In this document: positions 7,960 to 15,161 of the stretch, in pieces | How positions within the stretch are numbered: position 1 is the first letter of the stretch | Layout of the letters: each line of letters starts with the position of its first letter | Origin: an uncultured Bacteroidales bacterium | Lineage (GTDB): Bacteria; Bacteroidota; Bacteroidia; Bacteroidales; Paludibacteraceae | Direction: 5' to 3' | DNA: 35,764 nucleotides | Assembly: GCA_934725535.1 (NCBI GenBank) | Contig: CAKVBV010000019.1 | Location: 1-35,764 of the forward strand | Program-made: the position numbers and the translations under genes | Notes under the pieces: generated by a model | Databases searched by the model: none | What the model saw: the letters and a program-made list of their open reading frames with translations, nothing else | What the model was told of the DNA's origin: nothing

Positions 7960-8834
7960 CCTCCATACAAACTTTCCAGCGTTAGATTATTCACCATTCT
8001 GCGCTCTTTGTCGCAGAACCACCCCCACTTGTTGAAATAGCGGCACATATTCACGATATGGATCCACAGCATTTTCGGGCTGTGATACGACGCTTGGGCG
8101 TGGTTGTGGACGATAGTCACGTACGGGAAATAAATAGTGAGATAGTCCCTGTGTATGCGCCTTGTCAAATCAATGTCCTCCGGATACATGAAGAACCGCT
8201 CGTCGAACAGTCGCGCTTTCAGTACCGCTTGCGTGCGGAGCAGCATGAAGCACCCGCTCAGATAGGGTACGTTCATCATCTTGTCGTAGCCCGATTCACG
8301 CAGTTCAAAGCGCGCATTGCGCTTCGCCATCCAACGCTTGGGCAGGAACCGCCGTCCGAATACGTCAAGCGGAGTGGGCAGCAACTTGCAGAGGTATTGT
8401 GTCTCGCCGGTCGGGTACACCACATGCGGCATCAGTTGCCCCACCTCACGGTGAGCGGTGATGAACTCCACCATGGTGTCGATTGCCTCCGCCGTAACAA
8501 GTATGTCGGGATTTATCACCAGATGCAGCGGTATGTCGTCGTACACGCTCTCCCGTATTGCGATATTGTGCGCCGCCCCATAGCCGAGGTTCTTGCCATT
8601 GAAGATATATGCGACCTGCTTCTTCGCCCCCTCGTTGTCCTCATAGTCCGTATCTTCTCCGCTGTCATACCCTATATGCAGCACGTCTTCTTCCATGGGC
8701 AACGCCTTTGTCTCCGCGGGCGAGTTGTCCACCCAGTACACCCGACGGGTATATCTCGACTGCAGCAGCACCTTGGTCAGTGCTGCCACTTCCTGCCAGT
8801 TGGGGTGATATAGGACAATGGAGACGTTGAGCAT
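7929..8834 (-). CDS. Family 2 glycosyltransferase, rhamnosyltransferase-like
   Basis: A 301-residue GT-A enzyme starting MLNVSIVLYHPNW. It shows WVDNSP, then NLGYGAAHNIAIRES, VINPDILV in the DxD place, YLSGCFMLLR and FDERFFMYPEDIDLTRR, the order seen in WbbL/rhamnosyltransferase-type enzymes. An acidic insertion (DSGEDTDYEDNEG, around residues 57-69) between the first strands is unusual and suggests a surface loop. It is the last gene of the minus-strand glycan block, three bases after the stop of the preceding GT, and its end overlaps the convergent ligase gene. Rhamnose as donor is only a family-based guess. Confidence 0.82.
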   Translation of the reverse strand: MLNVSIVLYHPNWQEVAALTKVLLQSRYTRRVYWVDNSPAETKALPMEEDVLHIGYDSGEDTDYEDNEGAKKQVAYIFNGKNLGYGAAHNIAIRESVYDDIPLHLVINPDILVTAEAIDTMVEFITAHREVGQLMPHVVYPTGETQYLCKLLPTPLDVFGRRFLPKRWMAKRNARFELRESGYDKMMNVPYLSGCFMLLRTQAVLKARLFDERFFMYPEDIDLTRRIHRDYLTIYFPYVTIVHNHAQASYHSPKMLWIHIVNMCRYFNKWGWFCDKERRMVNNLTLESLYGGYNSCTEGCL

Positions 8835-8837
8835 ATC

Positions 8838-9596
8838 CTATTTTCTGTATTTCAGCACGCCATTCACTGCCCAATGGAGCAAATAGTATATGCTGCGTAT
8901 CAGCCCCAACTGTTCCACCTTGTAATACACCATAAACTGCGGCTTTATCATCTTCCACTTGTTGGCAGTAACCCCATTGCTATTCAACCGGTAACTGGCA
9001 AGCACTTTCGGGTTGCCATACGCGTATGGCACTTGCTTGAGCAACGACAGCCACAGCACATGGTCATCACGCAGACTGTGCAACTCCTCGTGGAAATAAA
9101 CATCATGAAAGGTTTCTCTGTCTATCAGCGTAGTCAGACAAGTCAAAGAACATGTCTTCAGCAAATCCTTATAACCAATACGCGCAGGCACAATCAAAGG
9201 CTGTAGCACCTCTTTGCCATAGTCATCCACGCGGCGGCATGATGCGCACACTATCGCAGCCTTCTTTGCTTTCAGAAAACGCAATTGCTCTTCCAAGAAA
9301 GTAGCATCCCAATAGTCGTCCGCATCCAAGAATACCATATACCGTCCCTTTGCTTCCCGTATGCCGTGGTTACGCGCAGACGCACTGCCGCCGTTGGGCT
9401 GCGAGAACACACGAATGCGGCAGTCCTTCTCGGCATATTCGCGTACTATCTGTTCACTCTTATCCTTGCTTCCGTCATTCACTATCACCATCTCCCAATC
9501 GGGATAGGTCTGTGCCAGCACACTTTCCACAGTCTGACGCACGAACCGCTCGCCATTATACAGCGGCGTCACTATACTCACCAAATTATCTTGCAT
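8838..9596 (-). CDS. Family 2 glycosyltransferase
   Basis: A 252-residue GT-A enzyme: LVSIVTPLYNGERFVRQTVES, MVIVNDGSKDKS, GGSASARNHGIREAKGRY, and FLDADDYW carrying the DxD motif. LRDDHVLWLSLL replaces the usual ED.D acceptor-site block. A weak hydrophobic C-terminus (SIYYLLHWAVNGVLKYRK) may associate with the membrane. It overlaps the upstream GT by 11 bases, which implies coupled translation within the flippase-polymerase-GT operon. Substrate unknown. Confidence 0.85.
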   Translation of the reverse strand: MQDNLVSIVTPLYNGERFVRQTVESVLAQTYPDWEMVIVNDGSKDKSEQIVREYAEKDCRIRVFSQPNGGSASARNHGIREAKGRYMVFLDADDYWDATFLEEQLRFLKAKKAAIVCASCRRVDDYGKEVLQPLIVPARIGYKDLLKTCSLTCLTTLIDRETFHDVYFHEELHSLRDDHVLWLSLLKQVPYAYGNPKVLASYRLNSNGVTANKWKMIKPQFMVYYKVEQLGLIRSIYYLLHWAVNGVLKYRK

Positions 9597-10305
9597 GTTG
9601 AATACGAAATTTACAAACGTAATACAATATCACTATACGTGTCTTCACCTTCTCCCACAGCGAACGCTTACTTCTATGTAGAATATCTGCTGCTTGGGTG
9701 GCTGTTCCTGTATGTCTTCTATATAGCAAGTATGGCTGCTTGACAAATTGCACCTTACCTTGCATTTCTGCAACCAATCCCAACCACACATCATGTGCCA
9801 CATTTTGGCTTGACGGCATAGGCAAAGCCTCTTTCAACAGGCTGCGGCGAAATGCCATACAGCAACCATAATACGTAGACACACATATATTCTTCAGTAT
9901 GCCTTTCCCTGAATGGTACAGCGAGAAGAAGTCATCATCAATGACACGCAGGTTCTCATCTGTCATCATACTATTTGTACACACCAAATCCGCCTCTTCC
10001 AATTCCTTTATGCAACGCTCATACTTGCCAGGCAACCACACATCGTCCTGGTCACTCAAGAATATCACATCCCCTCGAGCATGCTCCAGCGCATTAATAA
10101 AATTCGTCTTCAATGAATGTTGATTATTATGCAATACCACTATTCGTGGGTCATTCAAACCACATACAATCGCCACCGTATTGTCCGTCGAACCATCGTC
10201 CGACACTATCACCTCGTCATCGGGACGCAACTGCACCAATATCGACTGCAGTTGCTCTGCAATGTACTTCTCTCCGTTATATGTCGCTATACAGACTGAG
10301 TTCAT
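9586..10305 (-). CDS. Family 2 glycosyltransferase (rhamnosyl/galactosyl type)
   Basis: A 239-residue GT-A enzyme beginning MNSVCIATYNGEKYIAEQLQSIL with VIVSDDGSTDNT and FLSDQDDVWLPGKY. The SDQDDVW motif is typical of O-antigen GT2 enzymes of the WbbB/WbyL kind. YYGCCMAFRR and HDVWLG follow in the expected order. The start codon at 10303-10305 overlaps the stop of the next GT upstream by four bases. Its C-terminus overlaps the following GT by 11 bases. It is closely related in architecture to the 10302-11114 gene, so the pair may have arisen by duplication and divergence. Substrate not assignable. Confidence 0.85.
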   Translation of the reverse strand: MNSVCIATYNGEKYIAEQLQSILVQLRPDDEVIVSDDGSTDNTVAIVCGLNDPRIVVLHNNQHSLKTNFINALEHARGDVIFLSDQDDVWLPGKYERCIKELEEADLVCTNSMMTDENLRVIDDDFFSLYHSGKGILKNICVSTYYGCCMAFRRSLLKEALPMPSSQNVAHDVWLGLVAEMQGKVQFVKQPYLLYRRHTGTATQAADILHRSKRSLWEKVKTRIVILYYVCKFRIQHAR

Positions 10306-11114
10306 AAGTGTTCAGCACAAAAGCATCGTATCTTCCAATAGGTGAATGATAGCACGGTGGCAAATATATCGGGATGGTAGGCATGGTAACGCTCTTTCGC
10401 TTCTTCGTACCGCGCATTGAAACTGCGCCACAAATGATACTCCACTGCCCCTAAGGTATTGTCCCCGTGCTGCCGGTACAACATTGTCTGCACGTACACC
10501 GGCACCACCTTACCATGATTAAGCATTGTACTGACAGCAATAGCCGAATCATGCATCAATGCCCTATCGCCAAACGGCAAAGACACTCCCCTTGCCGCTT
10601 GGTTAAACATCATAGCACACCCTGTCACGCTATTGCAAATAGCCAGATACTCCGTGTGCCTGTTCAACACATTAGGTTTAATGAATGTGTATCTCCAAAA
10701 CGACTCTGCCACCACGCGCAAAGTACTATCCACTACCACCAAATCCGTGTGTACCACAATGGGTGTATCTGCTCCGTATTGCTGCTCACTCTGCCGTATC
10801 TTATCTACACACACTCTCAACTTATCGGGCAGCCACACATCATCTTGGTCTGCAAATGCCACATACTTCCCTGTCCCGTATTGTTCCAACAACCACTCGT
10901 ATGACCGCATAGCACCTCGTTTCTCCTTGTCTTCCACCATCTGTATTCGGGCATCTTTCTCTGCGTATGCACGTAATATCTCTTGCGTCCCGTCTGTCGA
11001 ACCGTCATCACGCACTACCAACTGCCAATCCTGCACACTCTGCGCAATAATCGAATCCAACTGCTCTGCTATATATGCTGCACCATTATATGTGGACATC
11101 AAAATACTAATCAT
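10302..11114 (-). CDS. Family 2 glycosyltransferase
   Basis: A 270-residue GT-A enzyme. I place the start at ATG 11114 (MISILMSTYNGAAYIAEQLDS), because the family begins at this strand; an in-frame ATG at 11159 would add 15 residues without family similarity and overlap the polymerase gene. Motifs are VVRDDGSTDGT, FADQDDVWLPDKL (DxD), VTGCAMMFNQ and MHDSAIAV. The spacing to the EpsG-like gene is seven bases, and it overlaps the next GT by four. It probably adds one sugar of the repeat unit that the Wzx protein flips. Donor unknown. Confidence 0.84.
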   Translation of the reverse strand: MISILMSTYNGAAYIAEQLDSIIAQSVQDWQLVVRDDGSTDGTQEILRAYAEKDARIQMVEDKEKRGAMRSYEWLLEQYGTGKYVAFADQDDVWLPDKLRVCVDKIRQSEQQYGADTPIVVHTDLVVVDSTLRVVAESFWRYTFIKPNVLNRHTEYLAICNSVTGCAMMFNQAARGVSLPFGDRALMHDSAIAVSTMLNHGKVVPVYVQTMLYRQHGDNTLGAVEYHLWRSFNARYEEAKERYHAYHPDIFATVLSFTYWKIRCFCAEHL

Positions 11115-11121
11115 ACCTCGC

Positions 11122-12327
11122 TTACTGAATAATGTTCTTCTCGTGTTGCATAAAATCATACCGCCAGAAAGCGTCTGCCTGTTTCAACTGTTTCTGCTGC
11201 AATGCCTTAACCTCCCCCTCTCGTATATCCAACACGGTGCAAGCATTATATATCGGCGAATGTAGTATTTTGCTTTGCTTCGTAAATGCTCGTGTCGTGT
11301 GAATGCTGTAAACAAAGAACAACACGCACGCCACCTGACTTACCAACTTGCCATAAGGAATAGACCTATATGCCTCACTATCTTGCACCAACTGAAATAC
11401 CCACACTATAATAAACGGCACAAAAAACGACCGCATCCTGTTCAATATGTAGTAGTATTGATACGACACCACCACCAATGCCATCCCCAACACTGCCATA
11501 ATCGCCACGCTATCCATTCGTGTCTTATGATAGTGCAGATAGTATTCCACACACACCACAAGCATAGCATACACTATCCACACACTTTGCACTTGCTTTC
11601 CCACACTCAAGTGATGTTTGATAGATGCCAAATAATCCGCCGGAAGAAAACTCAGTACCGTTGTAGCAATTTTATTCAGCGGAATCAATGCCACCACAAC
11701 CAACACAACCATCAATACCTGAAACACCCATGCCTGCACCGGCCTGCCATGCAGGCAATACGCCAACAAGCACAACGGCACCACAAACACGCCCGACTTG
11801 TGCATCGTCATAGCCAGTATCGCCATCGGAAGAGCCAACCAGTACTTCCTATCTTGCAAGCATAGTATCATCAGGATAAAGAATGACACCGACAAACATT
11901 GTCTGAATGCAGCAAATATCAGACTATTGTCCAGCACCACCAATATCATCAATGCAAAGCACTTCTTGCTCTGTATTTGTTTGAACAATAGTGCAATTGC
12001 CGTAAAGTATAACGTTGATATGATGACAGTTACCCCATATAACGATACACCCCATCCTTTCAGCAGCGCAACAAAAAGCGAATAGCCTATCTCAAAGGAG
12101 TACTTATCAGGGTGATACCATACATCTGCAAATGAAGTAAATGACACATAATGACGGTAGTAGTGTATGATATCCGGTCCGTAATAATACTTTATCGTAA
12201 ACAACACATATATCGTTGCAAACCCCAACACGTACATCAACCGCTGCAACGCAGGCACACGTTCCGTCAGAAAGTCTGACAGACCAAACACCATAGCCAC
12301 TATCAATATCAATGTGATGTAATTCAT
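11122..12327 (-). CDS. EpsG-family polysaccharide polymerase-like membrane protein
   Basis: A 401-residue polytopic membrane protein with about ten hydrophobic segments. The pattern FTIKYYYGPDIIHYYRHY, EIGYSLFVALLKGWG, FAAFRQCLSVSFFIL and MHKSGVFVVPLCLL is that of the EpsG/Wzy-like family, in which the R-Q and H residues between helices are conserved. It presumably polymerises the repeat unit at the outer face of the inner membrane. I chose ATG 12327; an upstream in-frame start at 12375 would add 16 residues encoded by the dispersed palindrome at 12346-12366, which is not believable as native sequence. A basic/acidic cytoplasmic tail of about 45 residues ends the protein. The coding sequence is visibly more AT-rich than the flanking housekeeping genes. 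Confidence 0.82.
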   Translation of the reverse strand: MNYITLILIVAMVFGLSDFLTERVPALQRLMYVLGFATIYVLFTIKYYYGPDIIHYYRHYVSFTSFADVWYHPDKYSFEIGYSLFVALLKGWGVSLYGVTVIISTLYFTAIALLFKQIQSKKCFALMILVVLDNSLIFAAFRQCLSVSFFILMILCLQDRKYWLALPMAILAMTMHKSGVFVVPLCLLAYCLHGRPVQAWVFQVLMVVLVVVALIPLNKIATTVLSFLPADYLASIKHHLSVGKQVQSVWIVYAMLVVCVEYYLHYHKTRMDSVAIMAVLGMALVVVSYQYYYILNRMRSFFVPFIIVWVFQLVQDSEAYRSIPYGKLVSQVACVLFFVYSIHTTRAFTKQSKILHSPIYNACTVLDIREGEVKALQQKQLKQADAFWRYDFMQHEKNIIQ

Positions 12328-12345
12328 TCTATCTTTCCATTGGGG

Positions 12346-12366
12346 GACGACGCGGCTCGCGTCGTC
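12346..12366. repeat. Dispersed palindrome, copy 1
   Basis: A perfect inverted repeat: GACGACGCG (12346-12354), loop GCT, CGCGTCGTC (12358-12366). It sits in the 52-base gap between the flippase and polymerase genes. Related copies with a three-base loop lie at 13914-13934 and 26768-26786. A nine-pair GC-rich stem inside an operon could attenuate transcription or protect an mRNA end, but no T-run follows, so it is not a standard terminator. Confidence 0.85.
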
Positions 12367-12379
12367 AAAACTCAACTTA

Positions 12380-13687
12380 TCAGTCAGACTTTTTTATAGA
12401 GCCCCTCCTTTGGAGGGGAGGTCTCCCTTTCCACCACAATATCCCCCCCACTATCACTATCTCCACACACTCCGCCACATACCATGCCGCTATACATCCA
12501 CCCGCGTGCCACATGGGTATCAGCCATCGGTTCAACCCCACACTCACACAACCCGACAGCACCACCACAATCGGTGCCCAACGCTGCTGCTGGGTGCCAT
12601 ACAACCCCTGTACCGTCAGCATCGTACCTATCAACACCAGCAGCGGCAAACCCGACATCCAACGTATCTGCACCACCGCCTCTTCAAAACCGCTGCCAAG
12701 CAGTATCTTCACCGCCAATGGTGCCAACAGCCATATACACGGTGTCATACACACTCCTACCAATACCGCCAACACCATCGCACGTCTGAAAAACCGCCAT
12801 GCTTCTGTTCCCCCCTCCTCAAACAAACGGCTCATCTTCGGAAATATCGCCACCGAGAAGGGCATGCTCGTCAGCATCACACACGCCAATATCACCTTCT
12901 GACTGCCCGCATACACACCCACCTCCGCCGCACTCATCATCGCCCCCAACAACGTCAGACCCATCGCATTATACAGCGACCCCGCCAAGGTAGTAACGAA
13001 TATCGGACAACTCTTCCTTATTATCGCCCTGCTCAACGCCCCATCGCGCACCCTGCTTTCCAACACCCCGTAATGCCGGATGGCATACACCAACGCCACA
13101 CAACCCACCAGCACATACACCACCGACAATATCGCCATATATGCAATATAATCCCCCGCCTCATGCACCACAGCAATTATCAGCACAGCCCCTGTCAGTT
13201 TCGTCACAAAATTCATCACCGACATACGCCCCATATCCTCCATACCCTGGTACAACCATGTCGGGAACACCACGAAACCCAAATTGAACAACGCCGCCCA
13301 CCCATACAGCACAGGGTCAGCATGCACCGGTGCGTACACCGCATACAATCCGCCCATTATCGCTATACTCACCACAAACAGCACCGCCTTGCTCACCATC
13401 ACCGTTCGGAATATCACACCGACCGCCTGTTTGTCACCCTTGTGTATGGCAATGTCTTGCGTTGCCGAATAGTCAAAACCGAAGTTTATCAGTATCGCCA
13501 AATACGACACGATATTCTGGGCATAGCACACCCGTCCGAACATATCCACCCCCAGCGCACGGGTTACAAAAGGGATGATTACCAGAGGTATCAGGTAATT
13601 GGCAAACTGCACTACACCCAACGAAACCATATTCTTGAATATCGTCCCGCTTGTCATTGCTCGTATTTGCTTGCCAATGCTCTGCAT
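12380..13687 (-). CDS. Wzx-type polysaccharide flippase (MOP superfamily)
   Basis: A 435-residue polytopic membrane protein with about twelve hydrophobic segments. The start GTIFKNMVSLGVVQFANYLIPLVIIPFVTRALG followed by FGRVCYAQNIVSYLAILINFGFDYSATQDIA is the standard opening of O-antigen and teichuronic-acid flippases. It would move the undecaprenyl-linked repeat unit to the periplasmic face. It is the first gene of the minus-strand glycan block, with a good Bacteroidota promoter directly upstream (13702-13732). The C-terminal 14 residues (PPLQRRGSIKKSD) are encoded by a palindromic repeat and look like an acquired tail, since the native protein probably ended near the last helix (GGILWWKG). 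The start ATG at 13687 is consistent with the promoter position. Confidence 0.88.
   Translation of the reverse strand: MQSIGKQIRAMTSGTIFKNMVSLGVVQFANYLIPLVIIPFVTRALGVDMFGRVCYAQNIVSYLAILINFGFDYSATQDIAIHKGDKQAVGVIFRTVMVSKAVLFVVSIAIMGGLYAVYAPVHADPVLYGWAALFNLGFVVFPTWLYQGMEDMGRMSVMNFVTKLTGAVLIIAVVHEAGDYIAYMAILSVVYVLVGCVALVYAIRHYGVLESRVRDGALSRAIIRKSCPIFVTTLAGSLYNAMGLTLLGAMMSAAEVGVYAGSQKVILACVMLTSMPFSVAIFPKMSRLFEEGGTEAWRFFRRAMVLAVLVGVCMTPCIWLLAPLAVKILLGSGFEEAVVQIRWMSGLPLLVLIGTMLTVQGLYGTQQQRWAPIVVVLSGCVSVGLNRWLIPMWHAGGCIAAWYVAECVEIVIVGGILWWKGRPPLQRRGSIKKSD
12402..12418. repeat. GC-rich hairpin inside the 3' end of the flippase gene
   Basis: CCCCTCC (12402-12408), loop TTT, GGAGGGG (12412-12418). It is a perfect seven-pair stem and encodes PPLQRRG near the flippase C-terminus. 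Similar CCTCCTTTGGAGG palindromes are, from memory, common in Bacteroidota genomes, so this is probably a repeat copy that extended the reading frame. Confidence 0.7.
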
Positions 13688-13701
13688 CTGTTAAAATCCT
13701 G

Positions 13702-13732
13702 CAAAGTTACACAAAATTAAACAATTACACAA
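13702..13732 (-). promoter_or_regulatory. Promoter of the flippase-polymerase-GT operon
   Basis: Read on the minus strand: -33 TTG at 13732-13730, a 20-base spacer, then -7 box TAACTTTG at 13709-13702. This matches the Bacteroidota sigma-ABfr consensus TTTG/TAnnTTTG. The start codon follows 14 bases after the -7 box, giving a very short leader. Confidence 0.75.
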
Positions 13733-13760
13733 CAACCACACCTAACTTGTGTATTATTCA

Positions 13761-13875
13761 GGGGACGCGGACGCTACGGGTTCCCTGCAAGCCGCAGGCG
13801 AAGTAGGGTGTCACGCCCTGCGGGGTTCCTGCAAGTCCGTGGACGTAGCGGGGTGCTCTCCTCGTCCGCGGGCAG
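13761..13875. other. GC-rich nested hairpin element with an internal 44-base imperfect direct repeat
   Basis: Nested complementary segments are visible: GCGGACG (13767-13773) with CGTCCGC (13863-13869), CGCTAC (13772-13777) with GTAGCG (13845-13850), CCGCAGG (13792-13798) with CCTGCGG (13817-13823), and AGGGTG/CGCCCT in the centre. CTGCAAG occurs at 13785 and 13829, 44 bases apart, inside two similar GGTTCC...GTAG...GGGTG units. No convincing reading frame covers it: a 97-codon frame (13749-14042) runs through the repeats and has no protein-like character. It could be a mobile palindromic element or a structured RNA. Confidence 0.55.
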
Positions 13876-13913
13876 TTTGGCACAAACTATATGACGATGC
13901 TACGCACTTGGGA

Positions 13914-13934
13914 GACGACGTGGCTCGCGTCGTC
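13914..13934. repeat. Dispersed palindrome, copy 2
   Basis: GACGACGTG (13914-13922), loop GCT, CGCGTCGTC (13926-13934), with one G-T pair. It differs by a single base from copy 1 at 12346-12366, and both are preceded by a short G-rich flank. It lies in the gene-free spacer upstream of the flippase operon. Confidence 0.85.
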
Positions 13935-13966
13935 ATAGGCAGCACGATGAGTCCCGTAGTAACAAC

Positions 13967-13983
13967 GATGCCCTGTGGGCATC
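13967..13983. repeat. Small hairpin with three-base loop
   Basis: GATGCCC (13967-13973), loop TGT, GGGCATC (13977-13983): a perfect seven-pair stem. It has the same short-loop design as the neighbouring dispersed palindromes but a different sequence. No T-run follows on either strand. Confidence 0.7.
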
Positions 13984-14067
13984 ATATAACCCCTTATCGG
14001 TCTGGTGCCGTCAATCCTGTATTTGTCGTTATTGCATATTAACTATTAACCATTACCTATTACTACT

Positions 14068-14094
14068 CTTAACTCGACCCAATGTCGGGTTAAG
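14068..14094 (-). terminator. Hairpin downstream of the 14179-14991 lipoprotein gene
   Basis: CTTAACTCGAC (14068-14078), loop CCAAT, GTCGGGTTAAG (14084-14094): an eleven-pair stem with one G-T pair, about 85 bases past the stop of the minus-strand lipoprotein gene. The stem base is AT-rich, but there is no clean T-run, so termination is plausible and not certain. An 11-bp tandem array lies between it and the gene. Confidence 0.45.
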
Positions 14095-14102
14095 TGTATG
14101 TC

Positions 14103-14179
14103 ATTAGTATGTGATTAGTATGTGATTAGTATGAGATTAGTATGTGATTAACGAGAGGATAGCGAGAGGATAGCAGAGC
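14103..14179 (+). repeat. 11-bp tandem array C, composite of two unit types
   Basis: Seven units run in unbroken 11-base phase: ATTAGTATGTG (14103, 14114, 14136) with ATTAGTATGAG at 14125, then ATTAACGAGAG (14147), GATAGCGAGAG (14158) and GATAGCAGAGC (14169-14179). The unit at 14147 is a hybrid whose left half matches the first type and right half the second. The second type (GCGAGAGGATA when rotated) recurs exactly in array F. The array touches the stop codon of the minus-strand lipoprotein gene. Confidence 0.9.
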
Positions 14180-14991
14180 TATTTTTTCTGATAATGCTCT
14201 ATTTGGGCAGTTGCCACCCGGATATTTTGCTCCAACTGACGGATATCTTTCATAAGAAATCCGAGTTGATAGGTTTGTGTAAGGGCATCCTTCTCCTTGT
14301 CGGACAAATAATAAACCCACGACTTGGACGGCTTGTCCCCCTCTCCGCGTACCCGTATGCGAGACGACTGGTGCGTGCAAACGAAATTGAGCAACTGGAG
14401 GGCCGAAGCGTCTTCCATAGTCATAATCTCATGCCAACCTTCGGCATTGAAACCATGATTACTACCCGCATAGCGGCTTTCCTCACCGTTGGCGGACAGA
14501 GTAACAGACCTCTGCCCGACCTGCGAAGAACCATAATAGTAACTCTTGACGATAGTAACACGGTCATCGCGAACGTATGCCTGTAGGAAGTTGCGTGATG
14601 TGTTGCTGCCTGTCGAGAGCAGACGATGCACATACCGACCATGGTCCTCATACTGCGCATTCTTTTCGTAGCGGAATTGCGGAAGCAGAGCATCTGCTTG
14701 CGGCAACAGCGTTTGGAGCAGAGAGTCGGAATAAGCGAGTGTCTGCTTCGCCTCAAGATAAATAATACTGTCCTGCAAAGCCTTGGCGGCACGCCGTTGC
14801 GCCACCTCTTTCGGATAAGTACGGTGTACAGAGTCAAGTAGCACTTGCGCAGTACGCCACTGACCACCGTCCACCAGCGTGTGGGCTTCGGACACTAAGT
14901 TGGCTGCAAGCGTCTCATCACTCGGCTGACAGGCAGACAAGCCAACAACCATTGCCACACCTGCAAAAAAAGCAATAATAACAGATTTCAT
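14179..14991 (-). CDS. Lipoprotein of unknown function
   Basis: A 270-residue protein. MKSVIIAFFAGVAMVVGLSAC is a lipoprotein signal with lipobox LSAC (Cys21), so it is membrane-anchored. After the Cys comes a helical, TPR-like stretch (LVSEAHTLVDGGQWRTAQVLLDSVHRTYP) and a long helical segment. A beta-rich middle (TIVKSYYYGSSQVGQRSVTLS) and a short C-terminal coiled coil (LMKDIRQLEQNIRVATAQIEHYQKK) follow. I do not recognise a named family; similar lipoproteins with an N-terminal helical pair occur in Bacteroidales. It stands alone on the minus strand, diverging from the 15162 gene across a 170-base AT-rich region, with array C at its 3' end. Confidence 0.8.
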   Translation of the reverse strand: MKSVIIAFFAGVAMVVGLSACQPSDETLAANLVSEAHTLVDGGQWRTAQVLLDSVHRTYPKEVAQRRAAKALQDSIIYLEAKQTLAYSDSLLQTLLPQADALLPQFRYEKNAQYEDHGRYVHRLLSTGSNTSRNFLQAYVRDDRVTIVKSYYYGSSQVGQRSVTLSANGEESRYAGSNHGFNAEGWHEIMTMEDASALQLLNFVCTHQSSRIRVRGEGDKPSKSWVYYLSDKEKDALTQTYQLGFLMKDIRQLEQNIRVATAQIEHYQKK

Positions 14992-15019
14992 ATCACATCA
15001 GGTTATCGAAAAAACTATG

Positions 15020-15027
15020 CAAAAATA
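15020..15027 (-). promoter_or_regulatory. Possible -7 box for the 14179-14991 lipoprotein gene
   Basis: Read on the minus strand, TATTTTTG fits TAnnTTTG and lies 28 bases before the start codon. No good -33 TTTG is seen about 20 bases further upstream, so the call is tentative. Confidence 0.4.
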
Positions 15028-15076
15028 CAAAGAATAGTTTGAAAGACGAAAAAAAGAGGAAAAAAAGTGTGTTATC

Positions 15077-15107
15077 TTGGAGCATTGCACTTTTTTTAGT
15101 AATTTTG
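15077..15107 (+). promoter_or_regulatory. Promoter of the OmpA/TPR lipoprotein gene
   Basis: TTG at 15077-15079, a 20-base spacer, then TAATTTTG at 15100-15107, matching the Bacteroidota -33/-7 pattern. It leaves an AT-rich, unstructured leader of about 45-50 bases before ATG 15162, as is common for strongly expressed genes of this phylum. Confidence 0.78.
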
Positions 15108-15161
15108 CAGCCGATAAGGTATGCAAAATAAAACATAACAACATAACAAACCTTTATTCGT

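Noticed and set aside
12402..12418. Terminator at the end of the flippase gene
   Set aside because: The hairpin lies before the stop codon, an A-run and not a T-run follows on the coding strand, and the polymerase and GT genes continue downstream in the same operon.
12410..13720. A 436-codon open frame on the plus strand across the flippase gene
   Set aside because: The translation is a His/Gln/Arg/Thr-rich string without family features, while the minus strand encodes a clear Wzx with its own promoter.
13749..14042. A 97-codon open frame in the spacer upstream of the flippase operon
   Set aside because: It runs through the nested hairpins and the dispersed palindrome, has no protein-like pattern and no promoter box in front of it.
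14103..14179. CRISPR-like array
   Set aside because: The units are 11 bases with no spacers, far from the usual 24-40 base repeat and 30-base spacer design, and no cas gene is in the window.
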